A program made the position numbers and the translations under genes. Below the pieces are notes generated by a model. The model had not been told where the DNA came from and did no database searches. It saw only the letters and a list, made by a program, of their open reading frames with translations. A DNA stretch of 64,000 nt from contig JBOZIK010000001.1 of NCBI GenBank assembly GCA_051453625.1, positions 70,822,099 through 70,886,098 of the forward strand, in the 5' to 3' direction. Shown here in pieces: positions 1-12,609 of this stretch. Positions within the stretch are counted from its first letter, which is position 1; every line of letters starts with the position of its first letter. The DNA is from Welwitschia mirabilis (Eukaryota; Gnetophyta; Gnetopsida; Welwitschiales).

Positions 1-203
1 ATACTCATTATTATTGTGCTCACTTTATTGGTAGTTTATGATATCTATTCTTAAAAAAAAATGATAATAACATGATACTACAAATTAAAGTCTTGGAATT
101 ATTGGTAAAAATTGGATTTGATAACATAAGGTTTGTATCTCTAGGGTGATCTTTCTATTTACCAAATATTGATGATAGATATAAGCATAGATAAATTTCA
201 CCA
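1..203 (+). repeat. C-left 5' LTR, 3' end only (cut by window start)
   Basis: End of a long terminal repeat. It matches the 3' LTR of the same element near 8,050-8,233 and, inverted, 60,537-60,745 and 43,076-43,260. All copies share a stretch about stepwise map-like ATTTCACCA at the end. The LTR ends in CA at 203 and is followed by a decayed tRNA-Asp primer site. Its start lies before the window. Confidence 0.7.
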
Positions 204-214
204 TAAATATCTTT

Positions 215-233
215 TAAGAACTATTATTAGAGA
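215..233 (+). other. Decayed primer-binding site (tRNA-Asp type), C-left
   Basis: The sequence TAAGAACTATTATTAGAGA can be aligned to the plant tRNA-Asp complement TGGCGCCGTTGCCGGGGA with one extra base and mostly G-to-A or C-to-T changes. The inverted copy at 60,507-60,524 aligns without the extra base, which supports the call. This is where reverse transcription would have been primed. Confidence 0.5.
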
Positions 234-1439
234 TAACAGCATAATAGCTATAGTAATTCATGTATAAAATCTACATTTCTATACCACTTTTATTTGGCTT
301 TCTTTTTCTATTGTATTTAGAATTTAGTTTTTAGTTTTCTAATTTATTCCCCTTTTCATTTTTACTACTAGTGAATTAGTGTTGATTGTTCTTAGCACTT
401 GATTAATGAAGCCTGATCTAGTAATTCGTTTTTTTTCTATTTTTTATTTCCTCATTTTTTTTTCTTTTGTTTATTGCAAAACATACCTATAATGGTATAT
501 TAAATATTTTTGTAGTGATTGATATTTTACAATTCAAAAAAAAGATATTAAGAAAAAATAATAAAAATTGTTTCTTCTATCCATCTTATCTCCCTACAAT
601 CTCTTCTCTCTTTTCTTCCCTTCTCTATCTTAGATGACTTCTTTAATAGATATTTAAAGATAAATTTTGATGAAGATCATCATCCAAAAATCTGAAGAAA
701 GTCCTTTATTACCTACATTTTTCATTTTTGCATTTTTATTTCTTGCATTGTATTGCATTTTAGTTTTCCATTTATGCATTAATCCTTTTTCAAATCTACA
801 TTTATGTCTTACTTATCAGTCATCTATAATAACTCATTTTTTAAAATTATTTATTATCCTAATAGCTAAGTTTTTATTTTTTACCAAATTCATTTTATGC
901 CAGACAATTAATACTACCATCTTCCGTCACTACTACCACTAGCTTCTTACATTAAAACTCCTTTAGCTTTGGTGAATTAAATATTTGCATTATTTTCAAT
1001 TCATTCACCTAATGTGTCTACCTAAAAACATTGATTTTTTTACCTATTTTCTTACATTTCATGAACTAGAAATAAACACATGATAGTAGATTACACTACA
1101 TCCCTAATAATTTCAATATGGATTACAATTCAGATTATGAGAGTAACACTAGATACCATTCATAAGAAAGATCATAAAAAAAAACAAAATAATACATTAG
1201 GTTCTCAATCTTACAATTCTAGAAGCAAAATTAATCTCAACAAGCCTAGATGAAACTTAAAAGAGTTTTATCAAGTAAAATATATAGGTACACCCTTATG
1301 TATTATGCAATATTCTAATGGTAATATGATTGATTTTAAACTAGTAATTATTTAACTTCTTTCATATTTTCCTGGTTTAAAATCTAAAGATCGTTACTTA
1401 TAAGTTAAGAAATTTAAGTATGCTCTTCTTACAATCACT

Positions 1440-1990
1440 CAAAGACCCAATATATGTAATGCACTCAAACTTTCTTTATTTCATTTGTTCCTTTAAAAAA
1501 AGGTAAAATATTAGCTATACAACTTAAAACCTATTTCTAGTAGTACATACGATAAATCTAATGAGTATTTCTTTATAAATGGTTTTTTCTAGTCCTAAGA
1601 CTAATTCCATTAGATGATAGATCATAAACTTTTAACAAGAATCTAGTGAAACTTTCCTCCGCATCTTTCAGGGATCTACTTCTTAAATGCACATAACATG
1701 GTTTTAAGTAAAGTAGAATTATAAGTTTCTTTTATAAAGGCCTATCATCTAGCCATATGTAATTTTTAAAGATAATGTATAAATTCATTTTTGTAAACCT
1801 CAAAATTAATGAACCATGGGATTTTCTTGAGATCATAGCTAAAAGTTAAAGGAATTAAAAGAATCCTAATGAGCTAACATGATCATAATAAGCTTTTATA
1901 TCTATTAGTATCTTTAAAATTCCTAATAATACTAATATCAACCAAAATTTATAATAACTTTCTAAGAATATTAAAATTCTTAATACCAAA
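1440..1990 (+). pseudogene. gag pseudogene of Athila-like element C-left
   Basis: No open frame survives. The stretch aligns with the minus-strand copy at 58,850-59,060, where residues such as LERFKYLLLKCPKHGF and FYEGL can be read between stops. That is the pattern of the retrotransposon Gag domain of Athila-type Ty3/gypsy elements (ERFK...LLR.CPHHG...FY.GL). Gag would form the virus-like particle in the cytoplasm. Here it is broken by many TAA/TAG codons and small indels. The family assignment rests on remembered motif patterns and on the agreement of two copies; limits are approximate. Confidence 0.55.
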
Positions 1991-2665
1991 CCTAAACTGA
2001 TTACTCCCCCTCTTCATTACAACATTTGTCTTTTAGATACTCATGAAACTTTTATTTTCCCATTTATTTCCATGTTTTAATGTGTGGTAAAAGAGTGACT
2101 TAGTGCCATGGAATAATAATAACAAAACCAAATAGGAAATAATGCCTATTCTAATACTTATATCTATAGACACAAAAACTACCCAAATTCCACATGAAAA
2201 TAAGATAATCCTAATAAATCATTCCCTAGTCAACATAAAAGCTTAAATCCTCCTTCAACTTCTTATCCTTTAGAGGATATAGTTCATAAGTTCAGAGAAT
2301 TTCAACATCATATCAATACCTTATAGTAATAAATCAATCAATAAACATTTTTTGCATTATAAAAATTAAAGCAAGGAATGAAAAAATTAAGTTAAACTAC
2401 TATACATATTCTTATGTCACTCAACCAATATTAAAAGGGTAAGCTTCCTGATACATATGAGCCTAACCCTAGTAGTTGTAAGTTGATAAAATATTATAAA
2501 TCAATAAAAATAGGATTACCCTTTTAAAACATAAAAAATAAATCAGGAAATAGGTTGAATAGAAACAACCATAAGAATACAACATAAAATGAAGTATAGA
2601 AGTAAAAAAGAGTTAGAAATGAAATGTGAAGTACAAGAATTTATTTCAACTTACAAAGAATTCCT

Positions 2666-2676
2666 ATTCTTTTTTG
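2666..2676. other. Empty site matching the element B insertion point
   Basis: If element B (49,684-58,035) and one 5-bp duplication are removed from the right arm, the joined sequence aligns across this point of the left arm without a break. The left arm therefore preserves the pre-insertion state. Confidence 0.6.
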
Positions 2677-3120
2677 AATAACTTAAAAGAACTAAATTGA
2701 CTAAGATATAATAAGAAGTACTAAAAATTTTCAATGAATTGAAGATCAATATTCCTATTTTAAAATCTATCAAATAAGTATATCAATATTCTAAATTCTT
2801 GAAAGATTTATATACTATCAATGTAAAAAGTAAATCTTTCCTTACTAAAAAAAATAGTACCATTATTTAAAATCAAATCCCCTAGTGTTTAAATGTTTAT
2901 ATTTCCTTACCATATCCATTACAATTAGAAATAAAAACATTCAACAAGCCTTTTTAGATATTAGATCTTGTATTAATCTTTTAACTTATAGTATCTATAA
3001 TAAACTTGGTTTAAATGATCTAGAAAATACAAAAATATAATTGTAATTGATTGATAACTCTCTATAAGCATCCTTAAACATAGTAGAATATGTTATTATT
3101 TGAGATAAAAGTTGCTACTA

Positions 3121-3372
3121 TCCTATTCACTTTGTAGTTTTGGAGATGGAATAAACTAAAAGTTAAACTATTATAATCATCTTAGGAAGACCTTTTCTTA
3201 CTACTTATAATATTCTTATCAATTGTGCAAATGATCTTATAAATATTTTATTTTATAACATGACTATTAAATTGGATATATTTAACACCATAAAGTAACC
3301 TAATTGTTTGGAAGGAGTAGAGTTTATTGAAATTCTTACTAATGATATTGATTCTTCTTCTTATGAAAGAAA
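3121..3372 (+). pseudogene. Aspartic protease remnant of element C-left
   Basis: One frame reads HFVVLEM, then IIILGRPFLTT, then VEFIEI, close to the C-terminal half of the Athila-type retropepsin, where a VVLDME block is followed by PIILGRPFLAT. The protease would process the Gag-Pol polyprotein inside the particle. The frame is interrupted by stops at positions explained by CAA or CAG changing to TAA or TAG. An inverted copy lies near 48,990-49,300. No reverse transcriptase follows in either C copy. Confidence 0.6.
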
Positions 3373-4341
3373 CATTTCCTTCTCATCTACTATCTTTTTT
3401 TAATTATTATTTTCATGCCAATCTTAAAAATGACCTTCTATTTATATGGACTTCCTCTTGAGGATTTCAGATATATTTTTGATGATAATCCTACTTATTT
3501 TTTGATTTTGAATTCATCCATGTCTTCATCTAAGAAAATTTTTTTGTAAGAATGATTATTTAAGCATGAGAAAGGAATAGAATCACCCTTCCGTGACCTA
3601 TAATGTTTCAAGATTAATGAGTACTCTCCTCATATCTATTTTTGATTATTTTAATAAACTAAACTTAATATTCTTTAACTACTTATGAATTTGGAAAACA
3701 TTTCTAGTTAATATTTTTCTTTGTTTAGTAAAGTATTTACTAAAATTATCTAAATGAAATAGGACCATTAGCTTGCATTGATCATTTATCATTTATTCAT
3801 ATAATGCATGATAATATTTTTATTTCATTCATCCACTTAATCCATTTTCATTTCAATACATAACATTTATTTTTATCATGTCTTTCAAATAATAACCCTT
3901 TATTTTTCCTTCTATAAAAACGAATAATAAGAAATACATTTTGTTTCATGTGGTCTGACACATCTATCCATGTATAAATCCAAGGGAAAATCAATTTGAA
4001 TATCAATAATATTTATTATTCAATATCTTAATTACATCTAATTTATATAAAACCCATGATTTTTTAGCATATTACCTTCATTCAATTGTGAATCCATGTT
4101 ATAATGGTATCCTTATATATCTTACCAGTGCCACCATCTATTTATTCCTAGAAGCATTCATCTTTTACTTATATCTTAGTTGCGATAAAATATGGTTTCT
4201 TAGTGAATTAGTAATCCTATTATTAAATCTAAACTCCTTTTATTTTTTTTCCAATCCATTTTTTAGTTTTCTAGTTTTCTCTTTCTCTCTTTTCCATTTT
4301 CATTTCTTTTTCTTTCTTTAGCTCTAACATTTGAAAACATC

Positions 4342-5830
4342 ATGAGTAAAAGATTAGGATCATTTTTGGAAGAAGTAATTTTTACCTCATTTCTTATCCT
4401 CTATATATCTTTTTCTATGTTAATAATAATAAGGTAAGNNNNNNNNNNTTGGACGTACTTTTTAAAAAAGAATGGAAATTACTACTTTTTAAAGTAGTTT
4501 TAGAGTTTAAAAAAATTTGTAATAATAGCTAAAGATAATCCTTGGGTAATTCATTCCTCTATTCATCATGCTTCCTTTGTTGTTTTACTTAGTTATGTAC
4601 AAGCGTTAATGTGAGCAAAACATCATGATAATTTATTTTACATCCTTCTGAAATCCTTAGTTTTTATTGTATTGCACTCAATGTAGAATATGCACCACAT
4701 AGAAAATAATCCTTACTTTGNNNNNNNNNNNNNNNNNNNNNNNNNNNNNNNNNNNNNNNNNNNNNNNNNNNNNNNNNNNNNNNNNNNNNNNNNNNNNNNN
4801 NNNNNNNNNNNNNNNNNNNNNNNNNNNNNNNNNNNNNNNNNNNNNNNNNNNNNNNNNNNNNNNNNNNNNNNNNNNNNNNNNNNNNNNNNNNNNNNNNNNN
4901 NNNNNNNNNNNNNNNNNNNNNNNNNNNNNNNNNNNNNNNNNNNNNNNNNNNNNNNNNNNNNNNNNNNNNNNNNNNNNNNNNNNNNNNNNNNNNNNNNNNN
5001 NNNNNNNNNNNNNNNNNNNNNNNNNNNNNNNNNNNNNNNNNNNNNNNNNNNNNNNNNNNNNNNNNNNNNNNNNNNNNNNNNNNNNNNNNNNNNNNNNNNN
5101 NNNNNNNNNNNNNNNNNNNNNNNNNNNNNNNNNNNNNNNNNNNNNNNNNNNNNNNNNNNNNNNNNNNNNNNNNNNNNNNNNNNNNNNNNNNNNNNNNNNN
5201 NNNNNNNNNNNNNNNNNNNNNNNNNNNNNNNNNNNNNNNNNNNNNNNNNNNNNNNNNNNNNNNNNNNNNNNNNNNNNNNNNNNNNNNNNNNNNNNNNNNN
5301 NNNNNNNNNNNNNCACATAGAAAATAATCCTTACTTTGCAAATTCATTGACAAGATTCAATTAGTATTTTTTAATACTTATCATTGAAGATGTTTTACCT
5401 ACATCACAAGTGATAGAATCTTATAGTAGACATCTTGATATGATTATAATAATCAAACATAGTAATCCCTTTAACATATCCAAATGCCTATTTACCATTA
5501 TAGGAAATAATATTGGTCATAGAAGTAATCTTTTCCTTTCATGTTTAGTATCAGATTTGATCTATAATGTCTTAGCTCAAACTTTGAATTTTTAAGTGAT
5601 GGGATAAAACCTTTTTAGAAACTATTACCTTATCCAATTTGGTAAATATAAGAATCAAGATTGAATTCCAAGAGTCCTTTATTAAATTTATGATAAAGAA
5701 TAACTTCCTTAAAGAACTTCTCCTCCTTCCCAAGCTCCTTTCTCTTTTTATAAGAATCCATTGAAAAATATTCTCATGTCCCTTTTTCTTCATTTTCTTC
5801 TACTCCTTCTTATATCACTCACCATCATTT
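4342..5830 (+). pseudogene. Extra ORF of element C-left with LPTSQ motif (plant transposon-protein-like)
   Basis: The frame begins with an ATG at 4,342 that is conserved in the inverted copy (46,957, minus), where it reads MSERLRAFLEEEIFTSSLIL. Near 5,389-5,590 the left copy reads VLPTSQVIESYSRHLDM followed by PFNIS, and then a FLSCLV block. From memory this resembles the plant-specific domain called putative plant transposon protein (LPTSH.SEV....R...L...I....PINVG). Its role in retroelements is unknown to me. The frame is broken by stops, by a 10-N gap at 4,439 and by a 593-N gap at 4,721-5,313. It lies where reverse transcriptase would be expected. The match is suggestive, not proven. Confidence 0.45.
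4721..5313. other. Assembly gap with duplicated 25-bp flanks
   Basis: Run of 593 N. The 25 bases before it (4,696-4,720) are repeated exactly after it (5,314-5,338). The gap is more likely two overlapping contig ends left unmerged than about 600 missing bases. A 10-N run is at 4,439-4,448. Confidence 0.85.
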
Positions 5831-6910
5831 TTTCACCACTTGTAGTAAACCTCCTTGAAGGAAGCACCTAAACCTAAAATGACTTAGATTGAAAATATAT
5901 GAAAGAAGATGAAGAAAATTATTAAGAACCAAAATTAGATATCTAAGAAACAAGAGGAAACAAATTAATAGCTGGAAAGAATGGTTTCTCATAAAATATA
6001 AATGAGCTAAATTTTTTTATGTACGTACCCTCCACACTCCTTTACTCTTCTCCACATGTATCTTTTTAAATTTTTATAGCTATATTATAATGGAATTTTC
6101 TCTTGTTTAATTATTTTTGTACTTAATGTAATATTAATATGAATCTTGTTTCTATTAATCTAGTTTTTATTCTAACCAAACACATAATTAAAAATGTTTT
6201 AACTTAGTTTTAAGGCTTTGTAATGTAATACTAGATACATAATTCTTAATAGAGTTAGTGCCATCATCTTTTCTATCTAGAACCACTATCTTGACCTACA
6301 TAAAATAATCTCCATTTTGCTGAGATATTCTACATTTTATTTTTAGTCTTTCCAATAATTGTTTCTTTATTGAAATATATACAAACTAGCTAATATAGAA
6401 ATCATTTATTTTATCATTACCAAATCAAATTTCATCCTTCATTCATCATCTTCTTTAGTAATTTTCTAATTATTTGTGTAGAATACATTTTCAAATTTAG
6501 GAACTTAATTCATTATAATTAAAAAGATCTTTTAATTCTTAGTCTTTCTTTTATAGTATTCTACATTTAATATTTCTAATTTACTCATGATTGCATATTC
6601 CATTTTTAGACATTTCCTATTTAGATTTTTTTAAAATTTAGTAGAACATGAATCGTTTACTTCTCTTTTATTTTGCATTTGATTTTTCATATCCCTTGAA
6701 ACTTTGAGGATAAAGTTTAGCTTTGGTTGAGGAAGCGACATTTGCACTTAGTTCATGTTTTTTATTCTCTCTTCTTTTCTTTAAGTTTGAATTAGCTAAA
6801 GTTTTCTTGAGTTCTTTTATTAATTCTTGATTACTACTTGACTAATTTATTTGTAACTTTTTCTATTACTTTTTTTACTAGGGAACTAGCAAAAAGTCTC
6901 TTATGGGATA

Positions 6911-8233
6911 TAATAACACATATAAATTGACATCTAAATAAAGAAATATAATCCTTATTAACATGCTTAACTAGTCATCATAATCATTTTCTATATTTAT
7001 TATGCTTAAAGTCATATAAACCTAGTTTTACTAATAATCTTTCTTAACACTATTATTTTGTAGATATTACAACATTTAAAGTATTCTGGAAGAATATAAA
7101 GTTGTACCAAGCATTATTAATAGTGGTATTAATTCTAAGTATAGTGATGTCAATTCTAAGAGTGGCTGCATAAGGTATTATGTATATAATGGATTCATAA
7201 TTATGTTTGTAAACCTTCTTAACCTAGGTAATTCATTTGGAGGATTTTCAAAGGTAGATGACAAAATGGATAATTTTTTTTAAGAATAACTCCTTAAATG
7301 CTTTCCTCAACTAAATAATAACTGTGTACACTTTGAACATTCTAAGAAATAATGCCATTAGCATTAGAAATCTTAATCAGAAATCATAATTTAGGATTAT
7401 AAATACCTTATTTTACTTTACTTTAAGTCATTTATCATTTAATACAATAGACTATTAGAGCTTGATTCATGTGTTGTTTCTAATCTTCCTCTTAGGAATG
7501 GGCTAGATGTTAAGGTAGCATGATATTCCATGGATCAGAATAAGTACTTTTCATTGATTATATTCATTTACTCATTTGACAATAAAGTGTTACATGATCT
7601 TTCCTTGATGCATTACTTTGATATTAATTTTTGATTAATTTCATACTTGTTATTCTTAGGATTAATTAATACATGTTATTACTTTAATATCTTTTGGAGA
7701 TTCTTATTTTCATTTAAGCTTGCATAACCTAAATCTTTATTTAATGGATCTTGGAAGGTCCTTATATTTCATGCCTATAATATTATTACTATAAAGGCTA
7801 TATGGCTTGAAGACATTACATTCATATTTATGATGGATAGGATTATGCTGCTATGCTTGATCTAGAGCTACATGATCTTCATGTCTATAACGAATGAGAT
7901 TCTACCTCTATGCTTGAGTTTAAGTAGAAGATACATAGATTTAACTAAAGACTTATGGTTTTCTTAAATTCATTATGATAGTATTGATGCTATGTTTATT
8001 TCTAATTCTCTTGTACATTTTTAGTTTCCTACATTTATTATCACTATGCTTGCTTTACTGATAATTTATAAAATTTATCCTTAAGGAATAATGATATTAG
8101 AACTATACTATAAAGAGAAGTTCTAATATTATTGTTAACAATTAGGTTTAACCACATAAGATTTGTATTTCTAGGGTGATATTTCCATTTACTATACATT
8201 GATGACAAATACAAGTGTAGCCAAATTTCACCA
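6911..8233 (+). repeat. C-left 3' LTR
   Basis: The stretch matches, inverted, the C-right 3' LTR (43,076-44,959) and the C-right 5' LTR (60,537-61,421). It ends in CA at 8,233, where homology to the 5' LTR stops. The start is set at TAATAACACATAT, aligned with TGATAACACATAC in the right copy (TG decayed to TA); this boundary is less sure. It is about 560 bp shorter than the right copy because the right copy contains a LINE-like insertion. Confidence 0.55.
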
Positions 8234-8937
8234 TGATAATTCTAAAATTTATCTTATTCTGTCACATGATAATTTTGACACTTATGCATTTAGTTTTTGA
8301 TGTATTTCTTGGATTAATTAAACTTACTTATGAGCCTTTAAAAGATTAAAAAGGAGCTATCATTAGGAAATGATGCATGTAATTAACTTTGCTAATCAAA
8401 GAAAAAAGATTACTTAGTCTAGTTATCTAAGTACATCATAAATATGATCGCTTTCTGTACTCCAATATCACTTATTACCCTACCCACTTGTCAATGTTGA
8501 ATCATTTAATCTTATCAACTTGAGCTATTTCCCTTTATTCATCTATATATAGAGATTCTTTTCTCTTTTACAAAAATCAAATACTTTCATTTTTTCATAC
8601 AAGTGCATTTTCTTCTTTCCTATTTCTTTTTTTTATTCTCTTGCTTTTGAAGCTTGGAGCTTAGAAGCTTAAAGCTAAGAAACTATAGAGCTTGTATCTT
8701 CATCAATATTCAACTACTAAATACTTATTAATCTTTTAAAGTAAACTCTTTACTTATATTATTCATATTGTCTCTTTTAATATTTTAGTATATGATATAA
8801 TACTTGCATCACCCCCCTATTTATGATATATCATAAAATTATATTATTCCCTCCCATTGGCTCTCACCAAGTTGTGAAAGGATATAAAGGGTTTGTTATG
8901 ATTGGTGATTCAGGTTACTAATGGATGATTATGATCA
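8234..8937 (+). repeat. Tail of a D-type (chromovirus) LTR, left copy
   Basis: Homologous, inverted, to 29,094-29,770 (3' LTR of chromovirus D) and to 40,005-43,075 without its insertion. It ends ATGATCA at 8,937. Element C-left is inserted in it, so the LTR head is outside the window. Confidence 0.6.
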
Positions 8938-10798
8938 AATGATTAGTTCAAGAATCTACTATGTACTTGGATAACCATGATTATTTTATGTTAATATATA
9001 CAATAATATATTTTCTATTCATTATGCATTAATTCCATATTATTATGGGTAAATTCTAATTCTCAAAAATCTCTTTTAAAAAAATACTCCTTCATGGTAA
9101 TCCTAAGGATCATAAAAAAATATATTACTTTTGAATTAATTTGAATTTTTTACATTAAGTTGAATTAGTAAATTTAGTTAAAATATTTTTAGATAATTAG
9201 TTTAGCTATTATACTTATTACTTTATTGATTTAAATTATTACATAACTAGTTGTAAAAACTTTATCATATTTCTTATAGACAAAGTTAAATTTCTAGAAT
9301 AGGGGCATAGGATAAAAACACCATAGATTATTACTTAGTAGGTATAGATTAGTGAAAGTTCTTATGTATGTCTAGGATTGTATTAGTAATGTGAAAATGT
9401 AAAAATAGTAATTTTTTAGTATGTAATAAGTTTTTAAAAATTTATATGTTAAAGTATATTAGGAAATAAATGCAAAAAAGAGTAAGTAACTAATTTATGT
9501 TTTTGTAACTATCAGTTATGATATTTATAAACTTGAGAATCTTAAGATATAGGGGATTAAATAATGTTTTCAAAACATCTTGAATCATTTAAAAACCGAA
9601 AGTACTTTAAACGTTTAATCATTTTTATGTATACTAGAATTGTAATTTTAGAACATTTGATAGTTTTTATCCTTAAATAATGATCTTAAAAATAATATTT
9701 TTAGAATTCCAAGATAGTATAAGTTATATTTTTAAAATATTATTATTTTTTCCAGTTAATAAAAATATTTTAATTTATTTTTACTTCCTAATTAACTAAT
9801 TATTAATTTCTTTCCTATGATGTCTTCTTAGAGTCCAAAAACATTATAATAAATGTTTTAACTTATAGAAAAATTATTACATAAACTTTTATAGGGAATT
9901 TAAGTATATAACATAATTTTTTATTAGAAACCTTAAGTTACATTACTTAGAAATAATATTTTATTAGGAAAATTATGTCTTTTACCTTTTTCCTTTATCT
10001 TACTTTAAATGTACATGCTTGTAAGACTTTTCACTATGGTAGTTTAAGTAACATAAATAGTCCTTGATTTATTACTAATTTTTTGACTTATAATATAACC
10101 ATGTAAGTCTTGTATAAAGTATTGTGTCTTAATAATCATGCTTCAGCTATATTTTCTTTTGTTTATCTTGATTGGACTAATTCATGGAGATTGTCATATG
10201 AGCATGAAAGAATATTTCTAGGACTAGCATAGCTCTAACTATGGATTATTTTTCATAAGTATATTATAAAGATGTGATTTGATACATTTTAAATATTTTT
10301 ATTGTTACTGAAATAAAGAAAAAATAATATTTTCTTTATTTAAATCTAAAAGAAAAGAAATTTTTAATTTAGATTTTCATTATTGTAATCTTAAATCTAG
10401 AGATGTTTTAGTATATTTGTTTTCTTTTTTATGATTGTTTCTATAAAAAGAATCTAATTATGATTAAAATTGTTATAACTAGGTACATAAATCATTAAAT
10501 ATCTACATTACTTAGAGTTATATGTATGCATTTATATGTTGTATTTTTAAAATAGGACTAAATCAGGATAATCTTAATAATATTCATCTCAATCCTTAGA
10601 TTGCATAAGCAAGGGGGGTTGTTTTTTTTTTTTTTTTTAATAATACCCTTTTGGAAGTGGATTTGATTACTAATCTCATACCCTGCCCCTGGATGAACTT
10701 ATCTTAACTTTATATCTTGCACCATCTAAAGATGTTTTAAGAAAGAGGAGATCCTTTATAACTATGCATCCATCTCACATACCACTTATTACATATTA
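8938..10798 (+). repeat. Repeat X, left copy
   Basis: AT-rich stretch without genes. It matches, inverted, 37,639-40,004; its last 540 bases also match 61,900-62,300 in the same orientation. The two other copies end in GGTGTTACA or GGTGTTATA, that is, an inverted TGTAACACC typical of chromovirus LTR starts, so X is probably a long LTR. This copy contains a T-run near 10,621-10,638 and is cut by element A at 10,799. Confidence 0.5.
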
Positions 10799-11042
10799 TG
10801 CTGCCAATTTACAGTTATTTGATTAGGATTTATGATTTGTTTTATAGGACTTTTATATAGGTTTAGGTGTAATTCTAAGGATTTTAGAGATATAAGAGAA
10901 CATCTCAAAAAAGTGCAATTCTTATCCAAATTTGATGTATTAAAGGCACTTTCCAATGAACATATTTGTGAAGAAGGATTTCTGATTAAAAAATACTAAG
11001 TTCTCTTTAAGGAAATGATAAAAGAAGATCATCATCCCCTTC

Positions 11043-11160
11043 ATCATCCCCATAATAAGCAAGACAACCACTATTGATGTGGATTGCTGATTCATCATTT
11101 TGAAAATATTTCATAATGTATTATCATCTCCATTGTTGTCCAAATAACAGCTCGGATGAC
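11043..11160. promoter_or_regulatory. Pair of 7-12-7 modules in A 5' LTR
   Basis: The first (11,043-11,068) reads ATCATCC, 12 bases, AGACAAC. The second (11,135-11,160) reads GTTGTCC, 12 bases, GGATGAC. The same pair, 91 bp apart, is in the solo LTR at 24,959 and 25,050. Regulatory function is inferred from conservation of spacing only. Confidence 0.5.
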
Positions 11161-11472
11161 ACTGATATTTAATTGACTCTGATAGATTCCCTTAACTGTT
11201 TTTTCTATTTTTGAGTTGTAAAGGAGTGCACATCTAACATTTGTCCTTTTCTACTATATTTTCTTATAAATAAGACCCCTCCTCGAGTCTCCTTCTTATT
11301 TTCGTTGCACTGGACATTCTCATGATGGGAGATCAAAGGGAAGGAAATCCATCTTGAGAGTTGCAGAAAGACATGCACTTGGTAGAGGGTTGTACATCTT
11401 CTATCGAGACCTAGCTATTTTGTAAGCAATATGCTTATTACTCTTTAATACAAAAACCTTGTTTTGTTTTGT

Positions 11473-11901
11473 NNNNNNNNNNNNNNNNNNNNNNNNNNNN
11501 NNNNNNNNNNNNNNNNNNNNNNNNNNNNNNNNNNNNNNNNNNNNNNNNNNNNNNNNNNNNNNNNNNNNNNNNNNNNNNNNNNNNNNNNNNNNNNNNNNNN
11601 NNNNNNNNNNNNNNNNNNNNNNNNNNNNNNNNNNNNNNNNNNNNNNNNNNNNNNNNNNNNNNNNNNNNNNNNNNNNNNNNNNNNNNNNNNNNNNNNNNNN
11701 NNNNNNNNNNNNNNNNNNNNNNNNNNNNNNNNNNNNNNNNNNNNNNNNNNNNNNNNNNNNNNNNNNNNNNNNNNNNNNNNNNNNNNNNNNNNNNNNNNNN
11801 NNNNNNNNNNNNNNNNNNNNNNNNNNNNNNNNNNNNNNNNNNNNNNNNNNNNNNNNNNNNNNNNNNNNNNNNNNNNNNNNNNNNNNNNNNNNNNNNNNNN
11901 N
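11473..11901. other. Assembly gap inside A 5' LTR
   Basis: Run of 429 N. Alignment to the solo LTR at 24,715-25,759 leaves room for only about 25 missing bases, so the gap length is not a true estimate. Confidence 0.75.
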
Positions 11902-12274
11902 TTAATGACCCTTATATTCTATGTTGCCCTTGATCTGGTGATAATTTCTTGGGTGATATAGATTATTAAGGGCAACCTTTATTAATCCTAAAAGTGAATA
12001 GAGTTAGGGTTATTTTTGCATTATAGGTTAGTTTAGATTGAATCTTGCATCTTGTATTTTATCTTTATTTCGTTGCATTATTCTTTATTTTTGGTTTCTA
12101 GTATTATTTTACAGAGTAACCTAAGTCTCATACTCATAGACTTTAACAAGATATTACATTTCGGTCTACTCCCACTCACACTAGTGTATTTTATTATGTA
12201 AAATATTTATTTATTTTATAATTAATAGAATCATTTTAAGCTTAAGCACTTGCATAATACACAATGTAACAAAT

Positions 12275-12292
12275 TGGTGTCATTGCTGAGGA
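12275..12292 (+). other. Primer-binding site (tRNA-Asp), element A
   Basis: TGGTGTCATTGCTGAGGA differs from the tRNA-Asp complement TGGCGCCGTTGCCGGGGA at five positions, all C-to-T or G-to-A. It begins four bases after the LTR end, as expected for a minus-strand primer site. Confidence 0.8.
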
Positions 12293-12609
12293 AGGCTATA
12301 AGGAGTACAAGGGTTATCATCATTTGGATGAAGATATTAGACCTTAGTTTAGTTATTTGTCTGTGTAGCATTGTATTTTATTAGGCACTGATGTTGTGAT
12401 ATGATCAACTTAGAGAAGAAATATCTAAGAGAAAAATAGCTAATAGAAAAAAACATCAAAGAAGGATTGGTGGAAATAGAAATCAAATCAGAAAAGCAAT
12501 CTCTAAGTGAACTAAAACCTCCTTCCAAATTTATTTTTCCTGAACTAGATCTTCTTAAAAAAAACCCTATAGAAGAAGAGAATCAATCTATAATATCAAG
12601 TACCTCTCA

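Larger units (their letters stand above)
10799..12271 (+). repeat. 5' LTR of Athila-like element A
   Basis: Begins TGCTGCC and ends ACA at 12,271, directly before a primer-binding site. It matches the solo LTR at 24,715-25,759 along its length. Without the N run its length is 1,044 bp, against 1,045 bp for the solo LTR. It carries two copies of the 7-12-7 module (11,043 and 11,135). Confidence 0.75.

Noticed and set aside
667-942. 91-codon open frame, hydrophobic
   Set aside because: Low-complexity Phe/Leu/Ile-rich translation in the leader of C-left, not conserved in the inverted copy; AT-rich DNA produces such frames by chance.
4088-4321. 77-codon frame upstream of the C extra ORF
   Set aside because: Its end is a poly-pyrimidine stretch coding for Phe/Ser/Leu. 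The inverted copy keeps only the later ATG at 46,957 in a conserved way.
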